Assembly (NCBI RefSeq): GCF_963678975.1
Contig: NC_089278.1
Location: 13,001,959-13,065,958, forward strand
Source of the DNA: Dysidea avara
Taxonomy: Eukaryota; Porifera; Demospongiae; Dictyoceratida; Dysideidae
Direction of reading: 5' to 3'
DNA length: 64,000 nt
In this document: positions 20,668 to 30,830 of the stretch, piece after piece
Numbering within the stretch: position 1 is the first letter of the stretch
How the letters are laid out: the number at the start of each line of letters is the position of its first letter
Program-made: the position numbers and the translations under genes
The notes under the pieces: generated by a model
What the model saw: the letters and a program-made list of their open reading frames with translations, nothing else
Told to the model about the DNA's origin: nothing
Databases searched by the model: none

Positions 20668-23664
20668 TGATGCCTCCAACCAAGCATAGCTAGAGTTGAT
20701 TTCTTCACTGTTCAACTGTTCAACGTTGCTTCATCCCGAGATGTACCTTTTTGCCAACCACGGTACATACAATACATGCATCACAGACTTACCTTTGTCT
20801 TCCTTTGTGTTCCAGTTCTTTTCACTAACAACACAAGGTGTCAATTCACAATAGCACGATGCGGCTTCCCTGTGCTGTGGCTGTGCCGGATGGCTATTAT
20901 GCTTATTTCCCATTTTTCAATAGTGACTGAACTGATTGTAGAGATGCTTCTCGTGCTTTTCTTTGTTTGTAATGCTGTGTAACAGGCTGAATATATATGT
21001 GAAAGCAAGGCATACTGGTCACTTCACTTTCATGTGAATTGTCTGTATTTTCGTGGTGACTGGATTGACTGCAGAGGCATTTCTCCTACTGTTCTTCATT
21101 TGTAGCACTGTATAACTGGCTGAACATAGCTGAAAGTGAAGTGTAATGGCCACTTCACTTTTGAGTCATCAGTAATTGATAGCTGGGATGTGTGTTCGAA
21201 TGAAAACATCAACTCTGGCACCATCCTTTCATTTGATGTGGTATGTGGGTTCACCAGTCATAATAATATTACAAAAACACAAGTATAAGGAAAAATTAGG
21301 GATCATAGAAAAAAGTAGGGAAACAAGAGAAGTCACCTATCCTCTACTGGACTATATTAAGGGGTGTGGTCTTCACCATGCTACCAATCAGAGGCATATA
21401 TTTTATGATCAATTTCTATGGGTACAGCTAGATCGTTAAGGCGTGTGTCCCTCAGTCATATCAACTAGATCATAAAGGGAATGCCACTTGATTGGTATTG
21501 GTCTAGTTCAAGTTCATATTCATAAAAAGTCCTGTCGCACAGGTACAGTGTATATCACTGTCTACCAGCAATACCTCTTATAGCAATGTGAACAATTTAT
21601 GAGTTTTGGCAATTTTTAAAATTCAATATCTAGCCATTTGTTTTTTGTTTTAATGCTGGATGGCCTAATATTATTCCATAAAGGTGATTTCGTTGTGTAA
21701 GGTGTAATTTTTAGAGGCAGCGTTTTGGACAGCGCCTGTCAAAACAGTACTTCCATACTGTTTGATTGATCAGTTACTGAAATATTTTATCATCCTCACT
21801 GCCATAACTGCCATATTATGCCAGAATCAACTATATAAACATCTGTAGTATCACTACTCTGCAACCAAAACAGGTTTCAGGAAAAAATAAATTAAATGTC
21901 AGTTATGTAGCTTCAATTCATGTACATGTTATGTTTTGAGTCCTGATATCATGATGGTAAAAGTGTATAGAAACTTAACGTGATGTCACAGTAGTAATAC
22001 ACATGTCAACTCAGATTTTTCTCAATAGAAGTTCCTGGGCTTCATTTCTTCCTTCAAACAAGTGCACAAGTGTTCTTTCAATTCAACATTACCACCCAGT
22101 GATCCCTTCCTGTTTCATGGCTTTTTTTCAGTAATCCCTATTCCCCTTTTAAAATTTTCAATTCACCTAGTTTGTGTGTGTTTTAATGGATCTGTTTTAT
22201 TGTAAGGAAGATTGTTGTAGATCAACTCACACTATCATGTTTCATTATAATTTATGATGAACAAAACAGCAAATCAAACAGTACGGTAGTACTGTTTAAG
22301 TAGAGATCCCCCCCAAAAATGATGCGCCGCCTAAAATGCCAACTTTAAAAATCACCCTAGAAACATCTTATACAACAAAAATCACCTTTATGGAATAATG
22401 TTACTCTATATAACATCATATACAGCATTAAAAACAAGAAAACACTTACAGGTGGCCAAATATAAAAATCACCAAAACTCGAATTTTCGCCTGCCTTCCT
22501 AGGCAGTATTTTGGGCAGCTACCATCATTTTATAAGGGGACAATCCTACTAACATTACTACCACACTGTTTGATTTGTATTGTTTGATTTAAATATTCAC
22601 ATAAAATTCTGAACCATATTGACATAAAAAGTATAATTTTAGGTCTATTAACAGTTTTACATACAAATTTTTGAGATTTGGGTTTTTTGAAGTTTTCATT
22701 AAAAAAATATTTATGAGGATGTACAAAGGGTTTAGTACAACATAAAATAAGTACTGTAGGACCTCCATTATCCGAACACCTGTGTGCCAGTACAATCATA
22801 AAAGTGTTCAGATAAGTGAATTTGTTCGGATAAATGTCCATTCATTTACATAGTTCTGTTCAACTACTCTAATAGAACATACACTTACTTTAATAGAATA
22901 TTCACCTAACGACAAAATACAGTAATAGAACAGTCACTTATACTGTTTGGATAATCGAGGATTCAGATAATCAAGGTCCTATTGTACATAAAACAAGTTT
23001 TAGTACTGAAATAGACCATGACAAAAATTTTCCTTCACTATGTAGTGTAAGTACCTTATCAGCATGGTTACTAAAGTAACCAACACTATGCCAGGTAGCT
23101 ATCAGCACCCAAGTGGCTGTGAAACTTGCTGCATTGCTGAAATACCTCCTTATTTCATTATCAATTACAGTAGAGCCATTAGCCTGTCTATAGTACACCA
23201 CACCACCAGCAGTTGTATCCACATTAGCCCAAAATGGACAGATCAGTAAAAGGTCAGAGTGTGTAAAAGGGAACCCAACTGGTGAAGAATACGCACTGCG
23301 AATACCAAATGAAAGATATCCATTTATACTAACCTACAGAATAAAATGGTATAACATCAGGGTATGTTATTTCATTAGCATGCACCAATAGTTTGCTAGC
23401 TATGATGCTTTTAGATGCACCACAATAGCTACCCAACTAGTGTATACTACTCACAATTATGCCCCTATAAGTTCCATTGAAGTATGGAAATGTTGGAGGT
23501 ATTGCTATCACTTGTGATGCAGCAGAAGATGCTGGTGGGAAGTTCACGTCTCCAGCACTTTGTCCAAATGGAACAAACTGATTGAGTGGAATAGAGTTTG
23601 TAGTACTGATGATTGTTATTACAGCTAGTAATACACCCCAACCACTGCAAGCAGTCGTTTTCAT
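10238..23664 (-). CDS. NIDO-domain and YWTD-propeller extracellular protein (partial gene)
   Basis: A gene for a secreted or surface protein of the nidogen/LDL-receptor-like kind, read right to left. Four exons are mapped: 23664-23455, 23333-23055, 12041-11735 and 11095-10238. Junction phases are 0, 0 and 1, and each boundary has a GT donor and an AG acceptor. About 550 residues are recovered: signal peptide, NIDO domain across exons 1-3, about 60 linker residues, then a YWTD beta-propeller. In known families NIDO occurs in basement-membrane nidogen and related adhesion proteins, and YWTD propellers bind protein ligands. Unlike vertebrate nidogen I see no G2F or EGF module between the two. 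The last exon ends with a GTGAGT donor, so more exons are expected toward lower coordinates. Intron 2 (about 11 kb) carries a nested retrotransposon. Specific orthology is not claimed. Confidence 0.85.
11335..11645. repeat. Partial copy of the TCAG-containing palindrome arm
   Basis: It lies in intron 3 of the NIDO gene. It shares GTGGTATGCCGAAGGG, AACAGTGAAAAA, a (GTCA)n run, GAAAATTCTG(C/T)TAAAT and the closing TACAGTACTACGA with the left arm at 24700-25200. It is shorter and more diverged than the other copies. Confidence 0.7.
11735..12041 (-). CDS. NIDO/YWTD gene, exon 3: C-terminal NIDO
   Basis: This 307-nt exon carries the second half of the NIDO fold. TFQAVIATNGRQSYAIFNY is the usual NTFQxVLxTDGxxSF core, followed by GGIQWSS, a glycine-rich VGFNGGDGV segment and the closing PGRCVDIES. 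The acceptor GCAG is at 12042-12045 and the donor GTAAAA begins at 11734. It ends in phase 1. Confidence 0.88.
13449..13698 (+). repeat. 5' LTR of gypsy element
   Basis: Starts TGTGATGATGTCAG and ends CCATGCTACA (TG...CA). It is 250 bp, against 240 bp for the 3' copy. The main difference is 8 extra bases in its TTTTGCTCTCTC stretch near 13600. Confidence 0.9.
13700..13716 (+). other. Putative primer-binding site
   Basis: TGGAGGTCCTACTGAGA begins two bases after the 5' LTR with the usual TGG (complement of tRNA CCA). I cannot assign the tRNA without a search. Confidence 0.45.
13870..14304 (+). pseudogene. Gypsy element, N-terminal gag-region frame
   Basis: An open frame of 144 codons near the element's 5' end. 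Its start (LNSKRLQLYQVQQIAGALDL, then a GKL at about residue 50) resembles a SAP-like helix-turn segment seen at the N-terminus of some animal gypsy gag proteins. It ends at a TGA at 14302-14304. Acidic, coiled-coil-like sequence continues in other frames to about 14640, so the original gag frame appears shifted. Confidence 0.55.
14928..15752 (+). pseudogene. Gypsy element, gag capsid-like region
   Basis: 274 codons. Residues about 50-230 match the retrotransposon gag pattern: DDWILILE, LRGRALLKW, then LRERLDP and a run ending in RDMLLYGQLQEGL. A zinc-knuckle-like stretch follows at 15764-15800 in a different frame, with the C-x4-H-x4-C part visible and the first expected cysteine missing. 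The gag frame closes with TGA at 15750-15752. Confidence 0.8.
15765..16094 (+). pseudogene. Gypsy element, aspartic protease
   Basis: LIDTGSDITIV at about 15942-15974 is the retropepsin-type D-T-G active site with its hydrophobic follow-on. The frame stops at 16094. It is separated from the gag frame above by a stop codon. Confidence 0.8.
16770..17619 (+). pseudogene. Gypsy element, reverse transcriptase
   Basis: RT motifs in order: the N-terminal GVITPSKSPWSSPVVLVRKR stretch and FCVDYRVLNS (frame starting 16770), then a shift near 17340-17395. After it come MPFGVMNAPAVFQ and the catalytic YLDD at 17563-17574 (frame starting 17263). A second shift lies just after the YLDD box at about 17590. 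The breaks show a non-functional copy. Confidence 0.88.
17595..18269 (+). pseudogene. Gypsy element, RT connection and RNase H
   Basis: It opens with HVVHLRAVFNCLRRADLKLN, the region that follows the RT palm. KKCKFVCNEVDYLGHLV and the FLGLTSHSRHF box come next. LETDASKQGLGAILSQ (about 18001-18050) then marks a Ty3/gypsy RNase H, with the catalytic-type D and E (NLETLAVVWAV). It ends at TGA 18267-18269. Confidence 0.85.
18390..19532 (+). pseudogene. Gypsy element, integrase
   Basis: The zinc-binding N-terminus is seen as YHSGIMAGHFSG and, after an in-frame TGA at 18810-18812, a CAQC pair. The catalytic core follows in another frame from 18938: the first D in FQDLFTKW, the second in LLSDRGTNLLS and the E in NGMIERFNRTLK, a D,D-35-E layout. 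A further shift near 19290 moves the C-terminal part (HNTPHSSTGENPSFLLFG) into the frame ending at 19532. Confidence 0.85.
19622..19632 (+). other. Polypurine tract of gypsy element
   Basis: AGGGAGGGACG lies directly before the 3' LTR start TGATGTGATG. This position supports the LTR boundary at 19633. Confidence 0.7.
19633..19872 (+). repeat. 3' LTR of gypsy element
   Basis: Direct repeat of 13449-13698, ending in CCATGCTACA, followed by the TGAA target duplication. Confidence 0.9.
20383..21300. repeat. Copy of the TCAG-containing palindrome arm (right-arm orientation)
   Basis: It shares AAACCAGCCTCAATTT, a (CTGA)n run at 20608-20668, GTTCACTGTT-type sequence, TGGCATACCG-like and TTGTGTTCCAGTTCTTTTC segments, and GCTGTGTAAC with 25363-26190. 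The far end (21240-21300) retains a diverged CACAAGTATAAGGAAAAATT terminus. It lies in intron 2 of the NIDO gene. The open frames 20479-20715 and 20776-20982 are translations of the repeat. Confidence 0.75.
21301..22264. other. Intron 2 of NIDO gene; nothing recognised
   Basis: AT-rich sequence without domains. The frame 21176-21439 runs out of the neighbouring repeat. Confidence 0.45.
22265..22530. repeat. Dispersed repeat B, second copy
   Basis: CAGTACGGTAGTACTGTTTAAG, then a body matching 1078-1335 (GCCTAAAAT, AAAATCACCCTAGAAAC, CAGCATTAAAAAC, ATCACCAAAACTCGAATTTT) ending GCCTGCCTTCC. Confidence 0.7.
22531..23054. other. Intron 2 (5' part); dispersed motif and hydrophobic open frames
   Basis: It contains CTCTAATAGAACA-type motif units at 22866-22937. 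An inverted pair, GGACCTCCATTATCCGAACA near 22760 and ATAATCAAGGTCCTATTGTA near 22967, hints at an old foldback element. The minus-strand frames 22530-22841 lack support. Confidence 0.45.
23055..23333 (-). CDS. NIDO/YWTD gene, exon 2: central NIDO
   Basis: 279 nt, 93 codons, phase 0 at both ends. It opens SINGYLSFG, continues LLLICPFWANVDTTAGG and VVYYR (the PFWAD-D-T...G.VYYR signature of NIDO), and ends FTATWVLIATWHSVGYF. The acceptor CTGTAG is at 23334-23339 and the donor GTACTT begins at 23054. Confidence 0.88.
23455..23664 (-). CDS. NIDO/YWTD gene, exon 1: signal peptide and NIDO start
   Basis: The chosen start is the ATG at 23664, because it opens a classic signal peptide (MKTTACSGWGVLLAVITIIS, then small residues). 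The frame is open nine codons further upstream but that extension is not signal-like. After the signal peptide, FVPFGQSAGD is the usual FYPFG..xGD opening of NIDO domains. The exon ends ATT/GTGAGT at 23455, phase 0. Confidence 0.85.
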
Positions 23665-24028
23665 TATTCTGTATACAAAGAAATTACACATGCTAAGCAG
23701 TTTGTGTTGTCTGCAGCTTCTTACACTGTCATCACAAAAACTGGGAACATGGAAATTTCAGGACCACATTTTCTGACATTGAAGCACACGGATTTGTTTG
23801 TTTAAAGAGTACAAGAGTTATACAATTGGTGCACACTACTGTATTACCCACTAATTACACTTGTGGAATTATGTACAACCAGTTATATTAAATACAAATA
23901 ATTCTGCTAATTTTGTATGCCATCACTCAAGTACCCCATCTGTATGACCAACGTACTTACTAAAAATGATGCTGGGGGACTAGCTATGTGCCACTTGTCC
24001 ATATTGGTTTGCTGGTTCCTATTATACA

Positions 24029-24308
24029 CAAGTACACAGAAAAATTTGGAATTTTCAACTAGAGTAGGGACCATAGTGCATCGATAAAAAGTACTGAAAC
24101 AAGCTGGAGTAGTACACGATATTAAATCACAGTAAAACAACAGCTATATCCCTACTGTGCATTTCCATTATGGTATCTTGAGTACAGTAGGGATACAACA
24201 CTTCTTATTGTTTCACTGAGTTTTAATATCGTGCTTGTTTCAGTACTTTTTATCAATGTGCTATGGTCCCTACTCTAGTTGAAAATTCCAAGTTTTTCTG
24301 TGTACTTG
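24029..24308. mobile_element. Palindromic MITE, family C, copy 1
   Basis: Ends CAAGTACACAGAAAAATTTG and its complement. Next inward are GAATTTTCAACTAGAGTAGG and GGGACCATAG with their complements. The centre carries TCCCTACTGTGC...ACAGTAGGGAT. Sister copies are 26200-26510 and 35914-36152. Confidence 0.85.
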
Positions 24309-26199
24309 TTAGTTAACTTTTTTTTGTAAATAATTATTTATTATGAATGGTGAACCCATGCATACCGAATCTGAAATGGCGTGGCACTGCGTCCCAGCTA
24401 TATCAATTATTATCTGAAAAGTGAAGTATCCATTATACTTCGTTGTCAGCTATATTCAACCCGTTACACTTTCGGACCAAGAACTGTTCGAAAAGCACCT
24501 CTGCAATCCATGCATATCGAAAGAAAGAAATGGTGACATGCCCCAGTTATATCAATTGCTGTCTGAAAGTGAAGTATCCATTATGCTTTATTATCAGCTA
24601 TGTTCAACCTGTTACACTGCAGTACGAATCAAGAACTGCTCAAAAAGCACCTATGCAATCAAAATGGCCACTATGAAAAATCATAGATTATAAACACACA
24701 CATAATTTATGGAAAAATACAGACAATTTCCGTTACGAAGGGAAACCATTACATGCTACCACCAAATCAACACTTTTCACTGTCAACAAAGATGAATGGG
24801 ACACAAAGGAGGACATTGGTAAGTCCATGAAGAATGCATTGTATGTACTGCGGTATGCCAAAAGGCACCTCTCGGGCCAAAGTGACGTCAAACAGTGAAA
24901 AATTCAAGCCTGTAGCCTTAGTCGTTTTTAGTTGCACTTGTCTGAAGGCATCAGTCAGTTACTCAGTCAGTCAGTCAGTCAGTAGAAAATTCTGTTAAAT
25001 ACATATATTTTAAAATTCTGTAGCAACTTTTTAAAAGCGTTTCGGGTCAATCTGAAGGCTTAGTTTTATCTAACCAATACTGCCTCATCATTGTCAGGGA
25101 AAATTGAGGCTGGTTTTTTGGTGATGCTATTAATTTCATGGGCCACGCCCACTCCTTTGTGGTCCCTACTATACAGTGCTATCGTACTGTATGATAGTGG
25201 ATGCCTTGTAATTAACAACCACATAAAATGACACTGCAGTCTGTAAGCAGATCAGTATATATAGGCTTAAACTTATTTTTATTATTATTAGCTAATCAGT
25301 AAAGCCCTATAAGGATAACACGCTAAGTCGCTAATGTACAAATATACTGGTAATTATCATACAGTACGATAGTAGGAACCACAAAAGGAGTAGGCGTGGC
25401 CCACAAAATAACATCACCCAAAAACCAGCCTCAATTTTCCCTGACAACAATGAGGCAGTATTGGTTAGGTAAAACTAAGCCCAAACAAGCCTTCATATCA
25501 ACCTGAAACACTTTCAACGGAATTTTTTTTTAATTATTTAAACATATATATATTTTAATGGAATTTTCTACTGACTGAGTAACTGACTGACTGACTGATG
25601 CCTTCAGACAAGCGTAACTTGATAACGGTTAAGGCTACGGGCTTCACTGTTTGATGTTGTTTTGGCCCAACAGGTGCCTTTTGGCATACCGCAGTATGTA
25701 CAATGCATTCTTCATGGACTTACCAGTGTCCTCCTTTATGTCCCATTCATCTTTGCTGACAGCAAAAAGTGTCAATTTGGTGGTAGCATGTGATGGCTTC
25801 CCTTTGTAACAGAAATCGTCTGTATTTTTCATAGTGGCTATTTTGATTGCAGAGGTCCTTTTTGAACAGTTCTTGATTCATACTGCTGTGTAACGGGTAG
25901 AACGTAGCTGACAATGAAGCGTAATGGATGCTTCACTTTTCAGATGATAATCAGTATAACCCCTCTATAATCTATGATATAACTGGGGTGCACGGCACCA
26001 TTTCTTTCTTTCGGCATGCATGATTGCAGAGGTGCTTTTCAAACAGTTCTTTGAAATGCTGTGTAATGGGTTGAACATAGCTGACAATGAAGCTTATAAA
26101 TGAATACTTCACTTTTCAGACGATAATTGATATAGCTGGGGCGTGGTGCCATTTCACATGTGGTATGTGTGGGTTCACTAATTATTTACAAAAAAGGTT

Positions 26200-26510
26200 A
26201 ACAAACAAGTACACAATAAAAATTGGAATTTTCAACTAGAGTAGGGACCATAGCGCATCAATAAAAAGTACTGAAACAAGCTGGAGTAGTGTGCGATATT
26301 AAATCACAGTAAAACAATAAGAAGTGTTGTATCCCTACTGTGCATTTCCATTATGGTATCTTGAGCACAGTAGGGATATAACACTTCTTATTGTTTCACT
26401 GTGATTTAATATCATACATTACTCCAGCTTAATTGTTTCAGTACTTTTATCAATGTACTATGGTCCCTACTCTAGTTAAAAATTCCAATTTTTTGTGTAC
26501 TTGTTTGTTA
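26200..26510. mobile_element. Palindromic MITE, family C, copy 2
   Basis: The most complete copy: TAACAAACAAGTACACAATA on the left and GTGTACTTGTTTGTTA on the right, with almost every base between paired around a centre near 26350. Confidence 0.88.
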
Positions 26511-26519
26511 TAATAGTAA

Positions 26520-27330
26520 AGTATTAGTATTAGTATTATTATCCATTTTGTCAAAATGACAGGGTCGTACAAAAGGAGAAGCCTGCAAACGTACTCCCCA
26601 CAATTAAGCATATGTACAGTAACATTAAATGTACACGAATACAATAACTAGACAAGACAGATAGCTAATAACAGAGCAATACACAACAGGACAAAAAAGA
26701 GAAAGTTACTAGAATAGAAAGCAGCAAAGGGAAACACAGAATAGATTTGACTTCTTAATCTGTAGGATGGAATATGGTATGATGTTCCAAAAAAAAAGGG
26801 CTGTTTACAAAAAAAAGAGAAGCGATATGAATTAATAGTAGATACAATTGGCCGGATCGATAGAGGATGAGATCTAGTTGTGGTTTCGGGTAACTGAAAA
26901 TGATTGTGAAAAGGTAAAGAGCTTCTGTGATGCAGACTATCATGTACATGGCAAATGGAGAAATACTTGTGGTGCTGCTTGATGGTAGGCCAGTTTAACT
27001 CTTGCATACAGTCATCAGAAGATTTATTCCAGCAATATGATAATGGATTTTCACCTACTATTGGAAGCCCAACGGGCAGCCCTACGTTGTACGGATTCCA
27101 AAAGATTGACATTGGTATTGGAGTAAAGATGCCACGGTGGACAAGCATATTCCAGAACAGGCCGGACAGTACACTTGTAAGCAATGGACTAGCTTAATTG
27201 ATATCGAAAAGTTGTAGAGACAGTGATGAAGGAAATTTAATGATCTAGAAGCCTTAGCTGAAACATATTTACAATGTTCATTCCAATTGAGTTTGGAGTC
27301 AACAAGTACTAACACCAAGGTATCGTACTA
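26520..27330 (-). pseudogene. 5'-truncated non-LTR retrotransposon (RT C-terminal end)
   Basis: Read on the minus strand. The frame 27318-27082 holds LVDSKLNWNEHCKYVSAKAS, the thumb region after the RT palm in many LINE-type elements. A shifted frame (27184-26648) continues with LNWPTIKQHH, TTTRSHPLSIRP and SYRFSFF. That is the usual L.W..L..RR ... TRGH...I ... YK.SFFP order at LINE C-termini. The 3' side ends in an ATA/CTA-rich tail at about 26520-26550, next to MITE copy 2. There are frameshifts and no upstream RT, so it is a dead fragment. Confidence 0.75.
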
Positions 27331-28245
27331 TAGGATGATGTGAAATAGCTGAGTAGATAGGGATTCTTTAAATTGTTCAAGAGTCAAGCCAGAATAATGG
27401 TACTACAATATATATATAATAGGGAGATTGTTTCCTTTGAGGGATAGTTCTTTGAAAAAAGGAATAACGATATAGCTAAATCAGTGGATCCTAAACAAGG
27501 TAAAATACAGAATAATTAATTATAAGCCACCAATGCACCTATATGCACCACTCCTCTTGAAGATGTTAGCATGCCATTTTCAAGGAGAGTGCCAGGTGGA
27601 TTTGGTAAATTAAATTGCTGCAGTCTGCATGTGTACCACCTAAGGGCCAGACTCCTTATGTTCTATATGCATATTCCAATATGAGGATCTAAAGCCAAAA
27701 CATTTGTAGTGCTATAAATTCCAGAGCTTTTTATTGATGAAACACTGTGATAATATAAATAATGCCAATGAACTTAACATGTAAGGGTAGTCTTGTAACT
27801 ATTCTCTAACCAAACCATAAAAGCCATACTACAACAGAACTTACCATAAAACTCTGTCACTGAAGTACATACAGGTAGCTAATATTTGCAGCACAACTCC
27901 AATACAGTCCGTTACATTATTTTGTTCTCTATTACTATTTACCATATTTAGCATTATCTTCTATGTATTCACAGAGGAGGAATTATGCAATCAGCTGTAG
28001 TTTAAAGAAGTACTGCATCATTGCTATATTTGGTATTACTATTTTATATATTCATTGAGAAGGAATTACCCAGTCAGCTGTTTATTTAAAGAAGCTGGCC
28101 TGTTTGTCTGACCACTAAATGCTTGAATGTGACATCAAGGACTATTATAAGTTGGTGTACAAGATGGTCTTACCAGCAGATAAATAGACTGGTTACATTT
28201 AAAATTATACAAGTAGGCCAAGGCTATAATGTCTTGATTCCCAGT
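27331..28245. other. No gene seen
   Basis: AT-rich unique-looking sequence with no recognisable domains. A TATATATA run lies near 27410. Confidence 0.45.
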
Positions 28246-28385
28246 GTTGGGGCAAATTACATTTTTTAAAAGTAATACCTCATTACATACTAGCTACTAT
28301 TACTTACAACTAAAACTATTTAGTTACAGTTACATATTACCCATAAAATAAAGTAACTATAATAATATTACATATTACTTTGTGT
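28246..28385. repeat. Fragment related to the AGTTAC-rich repeat G
   Basis: CCAGTGTTGGGGCAAATTAC followed by repeated TTAC/GTAA steps resembles the end of the element at 51995-52529. A similar GTAACAAGTTAC-rich stretch lies at 30886-31095. The two could be remnants of one larger element, but I cannot show matching ends. Confidence 0.4.
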
Positions 28386-28499
28386 CCTGCAGCCTTACGC
28401 TGCCATGTGTGCAACTACCACCTTATCACATGACATGATTGTGCTGTTGGACAATGTGTAAATCTTGGTTATAAGGTATATGCTGGTATTATGGGTCAA

Positions 28500-28860
28500 A
28501 GGGTATTATTATTATTTGTTGTTGTACTGTGCAGATCTCAAGAAGAGTGTGGTGCACAAAAGAAACAATAGTACAATTACAATCATACATAATTACTAAT
28601 TAATTAATTAAATAGTCTCTAGACCAGTACTTGAATTGTTCAATCTCTGTCAAGTCAATCACATGTTGGGGTTAGGAATTCCAAATTTTAATAGCGGACG
28701 GAAAAAAAAGAAAATTTGTAAGAGTCAATCCTTGTCATTGGTGTCATAAATCTTTTATTGTATCCTCTGGTATGGTAGATGTCAGGGTTAGGAATAAAGA
28801 TATTGTCAAGGTAGCATAGCTTAAAATATGTTCGGAGGGTTAAATCCTGCAGATTTAGGA
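28500..28860 (-). pseudogene. Non-LTR retrotransposon 3' end, second fragment
   Basis: On the minus strand the translation reads TRGYNKRFMTP, RIDSYKFSFF and a degenerate IKIWN box, the terminal pattern of LINE ORF2 proteins. After the stop come a short 3' UTR and an AATAATAAT tail near 28510. It is in the same orientation as the 26.5-27.3 kb fragment, and both have TTTT-rich C-termini. Truncated and with an in-frame stop. Confidence 0.65.
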
Positions 28861-30590
28861 AGAAATGGATGTTACTACTTCAGATCAACATAGACAACGA
28901 TCATAAGCTAACCACAAATACTGTCCAAGATTAGGTACATGTATCCCTCACCATGTAGTAAGGAGTATCAAGATTCAAAGTGTAAAATCCATTACCATAA
29001 TTGGATATAAAATAATGAACTTGTGAATTAATATTGCGACTCATAATACCCCCATATGACTCATAATAGCAGCACTTACAGTGCTTTAGAGAAAAGATCA
29101 TACAGTCCACCACATGGTAGGATAGTTTTTGAAATTTTAGGATAGTGTAGTTTATGGTTACACCTACCTATCTTCTCTGTGATTATAAACTCACCAAATT
29201 CTTCTGGTTAAAACATCAGGACCATGGACTATATTCCAACCCCACATAGTTTTCTTGTCTTGTAGAGTGTGATCCATATTAGCTCTTTTTGCACTCATTC
29301 CTTCTTAACAGCTTAAATAATCTAGATGCCCCCATCTAAGAATCAGTCCACTGTTTTCCCCTTGATTTACTATAGGTCAAGGTGAGGATAGGGGAACTGC
29401 ACAAGTGATGTTTCTCTTTATGATCAGTTTGAACATTGTCTATACAAACAAATAAGAGGTAGACATAAGTACACAATACTCATAATGGCTAGCATACACT
29501 GTGAAGGTTAAATCCAAGTGATTTAGCAGAAGAGGTTTGACACAAGGTGAATCAGGTGAATAGATCCATTGTGTTGTATTTAACAATTCCACACAACTTA
29601 TAATGTGTCCATTTACTAGACTTAGTTACTGGATACTATTGATAGTAGCTAGTACCTAAAAAGTGGTTTGCCATGTGACCAAGTAGTTGGCCAATTGTTT
29701 TTGTTTATATACATGTACTTAGACATTTCAAAATGTTTCCTTGTAGCCAAAGGAATAGTCCGGATTATTAAAAGTGGTAGCACTGAGTTACCAGATGTTG
29801 AGGTCTGGGGTCATATCTCCTAGCTGTTGAGTGCTGAGAATTATAAGCACCACAATGGCTAATTAAAGACCACCAGATTGCTACCAATTCAGTGTTGGGG
29901 TGCAGTAAAAGTTAAGGAATTCTTTAAACAGCTAGGAAAACCAACAGCTATTTGCATGGAAAAAGCATCCAGAATTGCTATGATCGTATTTCTCAGACAC
30001 ACATGAAGATTATGGACAACAGACACGCTATATATTGAGCCATTGTTAAAAGAGAAGTACAAGACATTCAGGCCCTTTACATTTAATGAAAATACATAGT
30101 ACGTATATAGGCATTGCTTTGGATCCAATGCCTAGAATCATGGATTTCACATGTTGCTGTCAAAAAGGTGCATTATCATTCATCAGATAACAACAGTCCA
30201 GTCACTGACATTGTTGTTGCATGTGTTAATGCTTCTGGAAGTGTTATGCCATATTTGATGCCAAAAACTTGAATATGGATTGCATGACAGAAGGAGAAAT
30301 TTCTGTGACACAATAGGCTGAGGAAAAGCATAAAAATGACTGCTGCTGCAAGGGCAAAAGAAAAACAAATAAAAGCACCAAGTCTCTGAGTCAGAATATT
30401 GAACCCACAGAGACTGAAATGTATCAGTTAGTTTAGGATCTGATGAATTGATGTATGCATCAACCTCTCAGAAGCAAACAAGGAAATGTGCATGGTCTGT
30501 TATAATCAAATTACACATTTATGTTTTATAGCAATTTTTGCAGAGTGTGAAAGCAATCAAAGCCCCCATAATAAGAAAAAAACTGAAGAA
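28861..30590. other. No gene seen
   Basis: Nothing recognised on either strand. The short frames (for example 29889-30128 minus) have no motif. Confidence 0.45.
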
Positions 30591-30599
30591 ATTAAATCA

Positions 30600-30830
30600 T
30601 AATTTTGAACGCCCATATCTCTGTTGCGAATTTAATCAAATTTGCTGTGTGGCCTACCCTATCTGGCAGACAACTATAATGCAAAAACAGTATGCTTTGG
30701 AGAAGGAGCCATGGCACACGGGAAAAAGCTGTTTTCTTTCTTCATGTTAATTATATTCATGGTGTGGCACGCCGGCTTGCTTGGCCACACGACACACTGT
30801 CTTGACTTACATCGTATTCTTGACTTGCGT
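30600..30830. repeat. Inverse partial copy of the 4.8-5.7 kb repeat
   Basis: CACGCCGGCTTGCTTGGCCA and CACGACACAC are the complement of the GTGTGTCGTG(C/T)GGCC...GCCGGCG core at 4913-4940. The order AAATTTG...AAATTCGC...GATATG is also shared in inverse. The open frames across it belong to the repeat. Confidence 0.55.

Larger units (their letters stand above)
24029..26510. mobile_element. 2.5-kb nested palindrome (composite inverted-repeat element)
   Basis: From outside in: a palindromic MITE at each end (24029-24308 and 26200-26510), then long inverted arms (about 24320-25200 and 25363-26190), around a 150-bp spacer. The arms share GGTGAACCCATGCATACC, TTCGAAAAGCACCTCTGCAA, AAAGATGAATGGGACA, TATGCCAAAAGGCACCT, a (GTCA)n run and CATACAGTACGATAG with their complements. 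There is no coding capacity. Half-elements with the same internal order occur at 35914-37500 and 20383-21300, and a fragment at 11335-11645. So MITE plus arm behaves as one repeat unit. Confidence 0.8.

Noticed and set aside
20776..20982. 68-codon hydrophobic frame
   Set aside because: Inside a copy of the TCAG palindrome arm; corresponding copies do not keep the frame.
26648..27184. 178-codon minus-strand frame as an independent host gene
   Set aside because: It matches the C-terminal end of a non-LTR retrotransposon and its N-terminal part is in a shifted frame.
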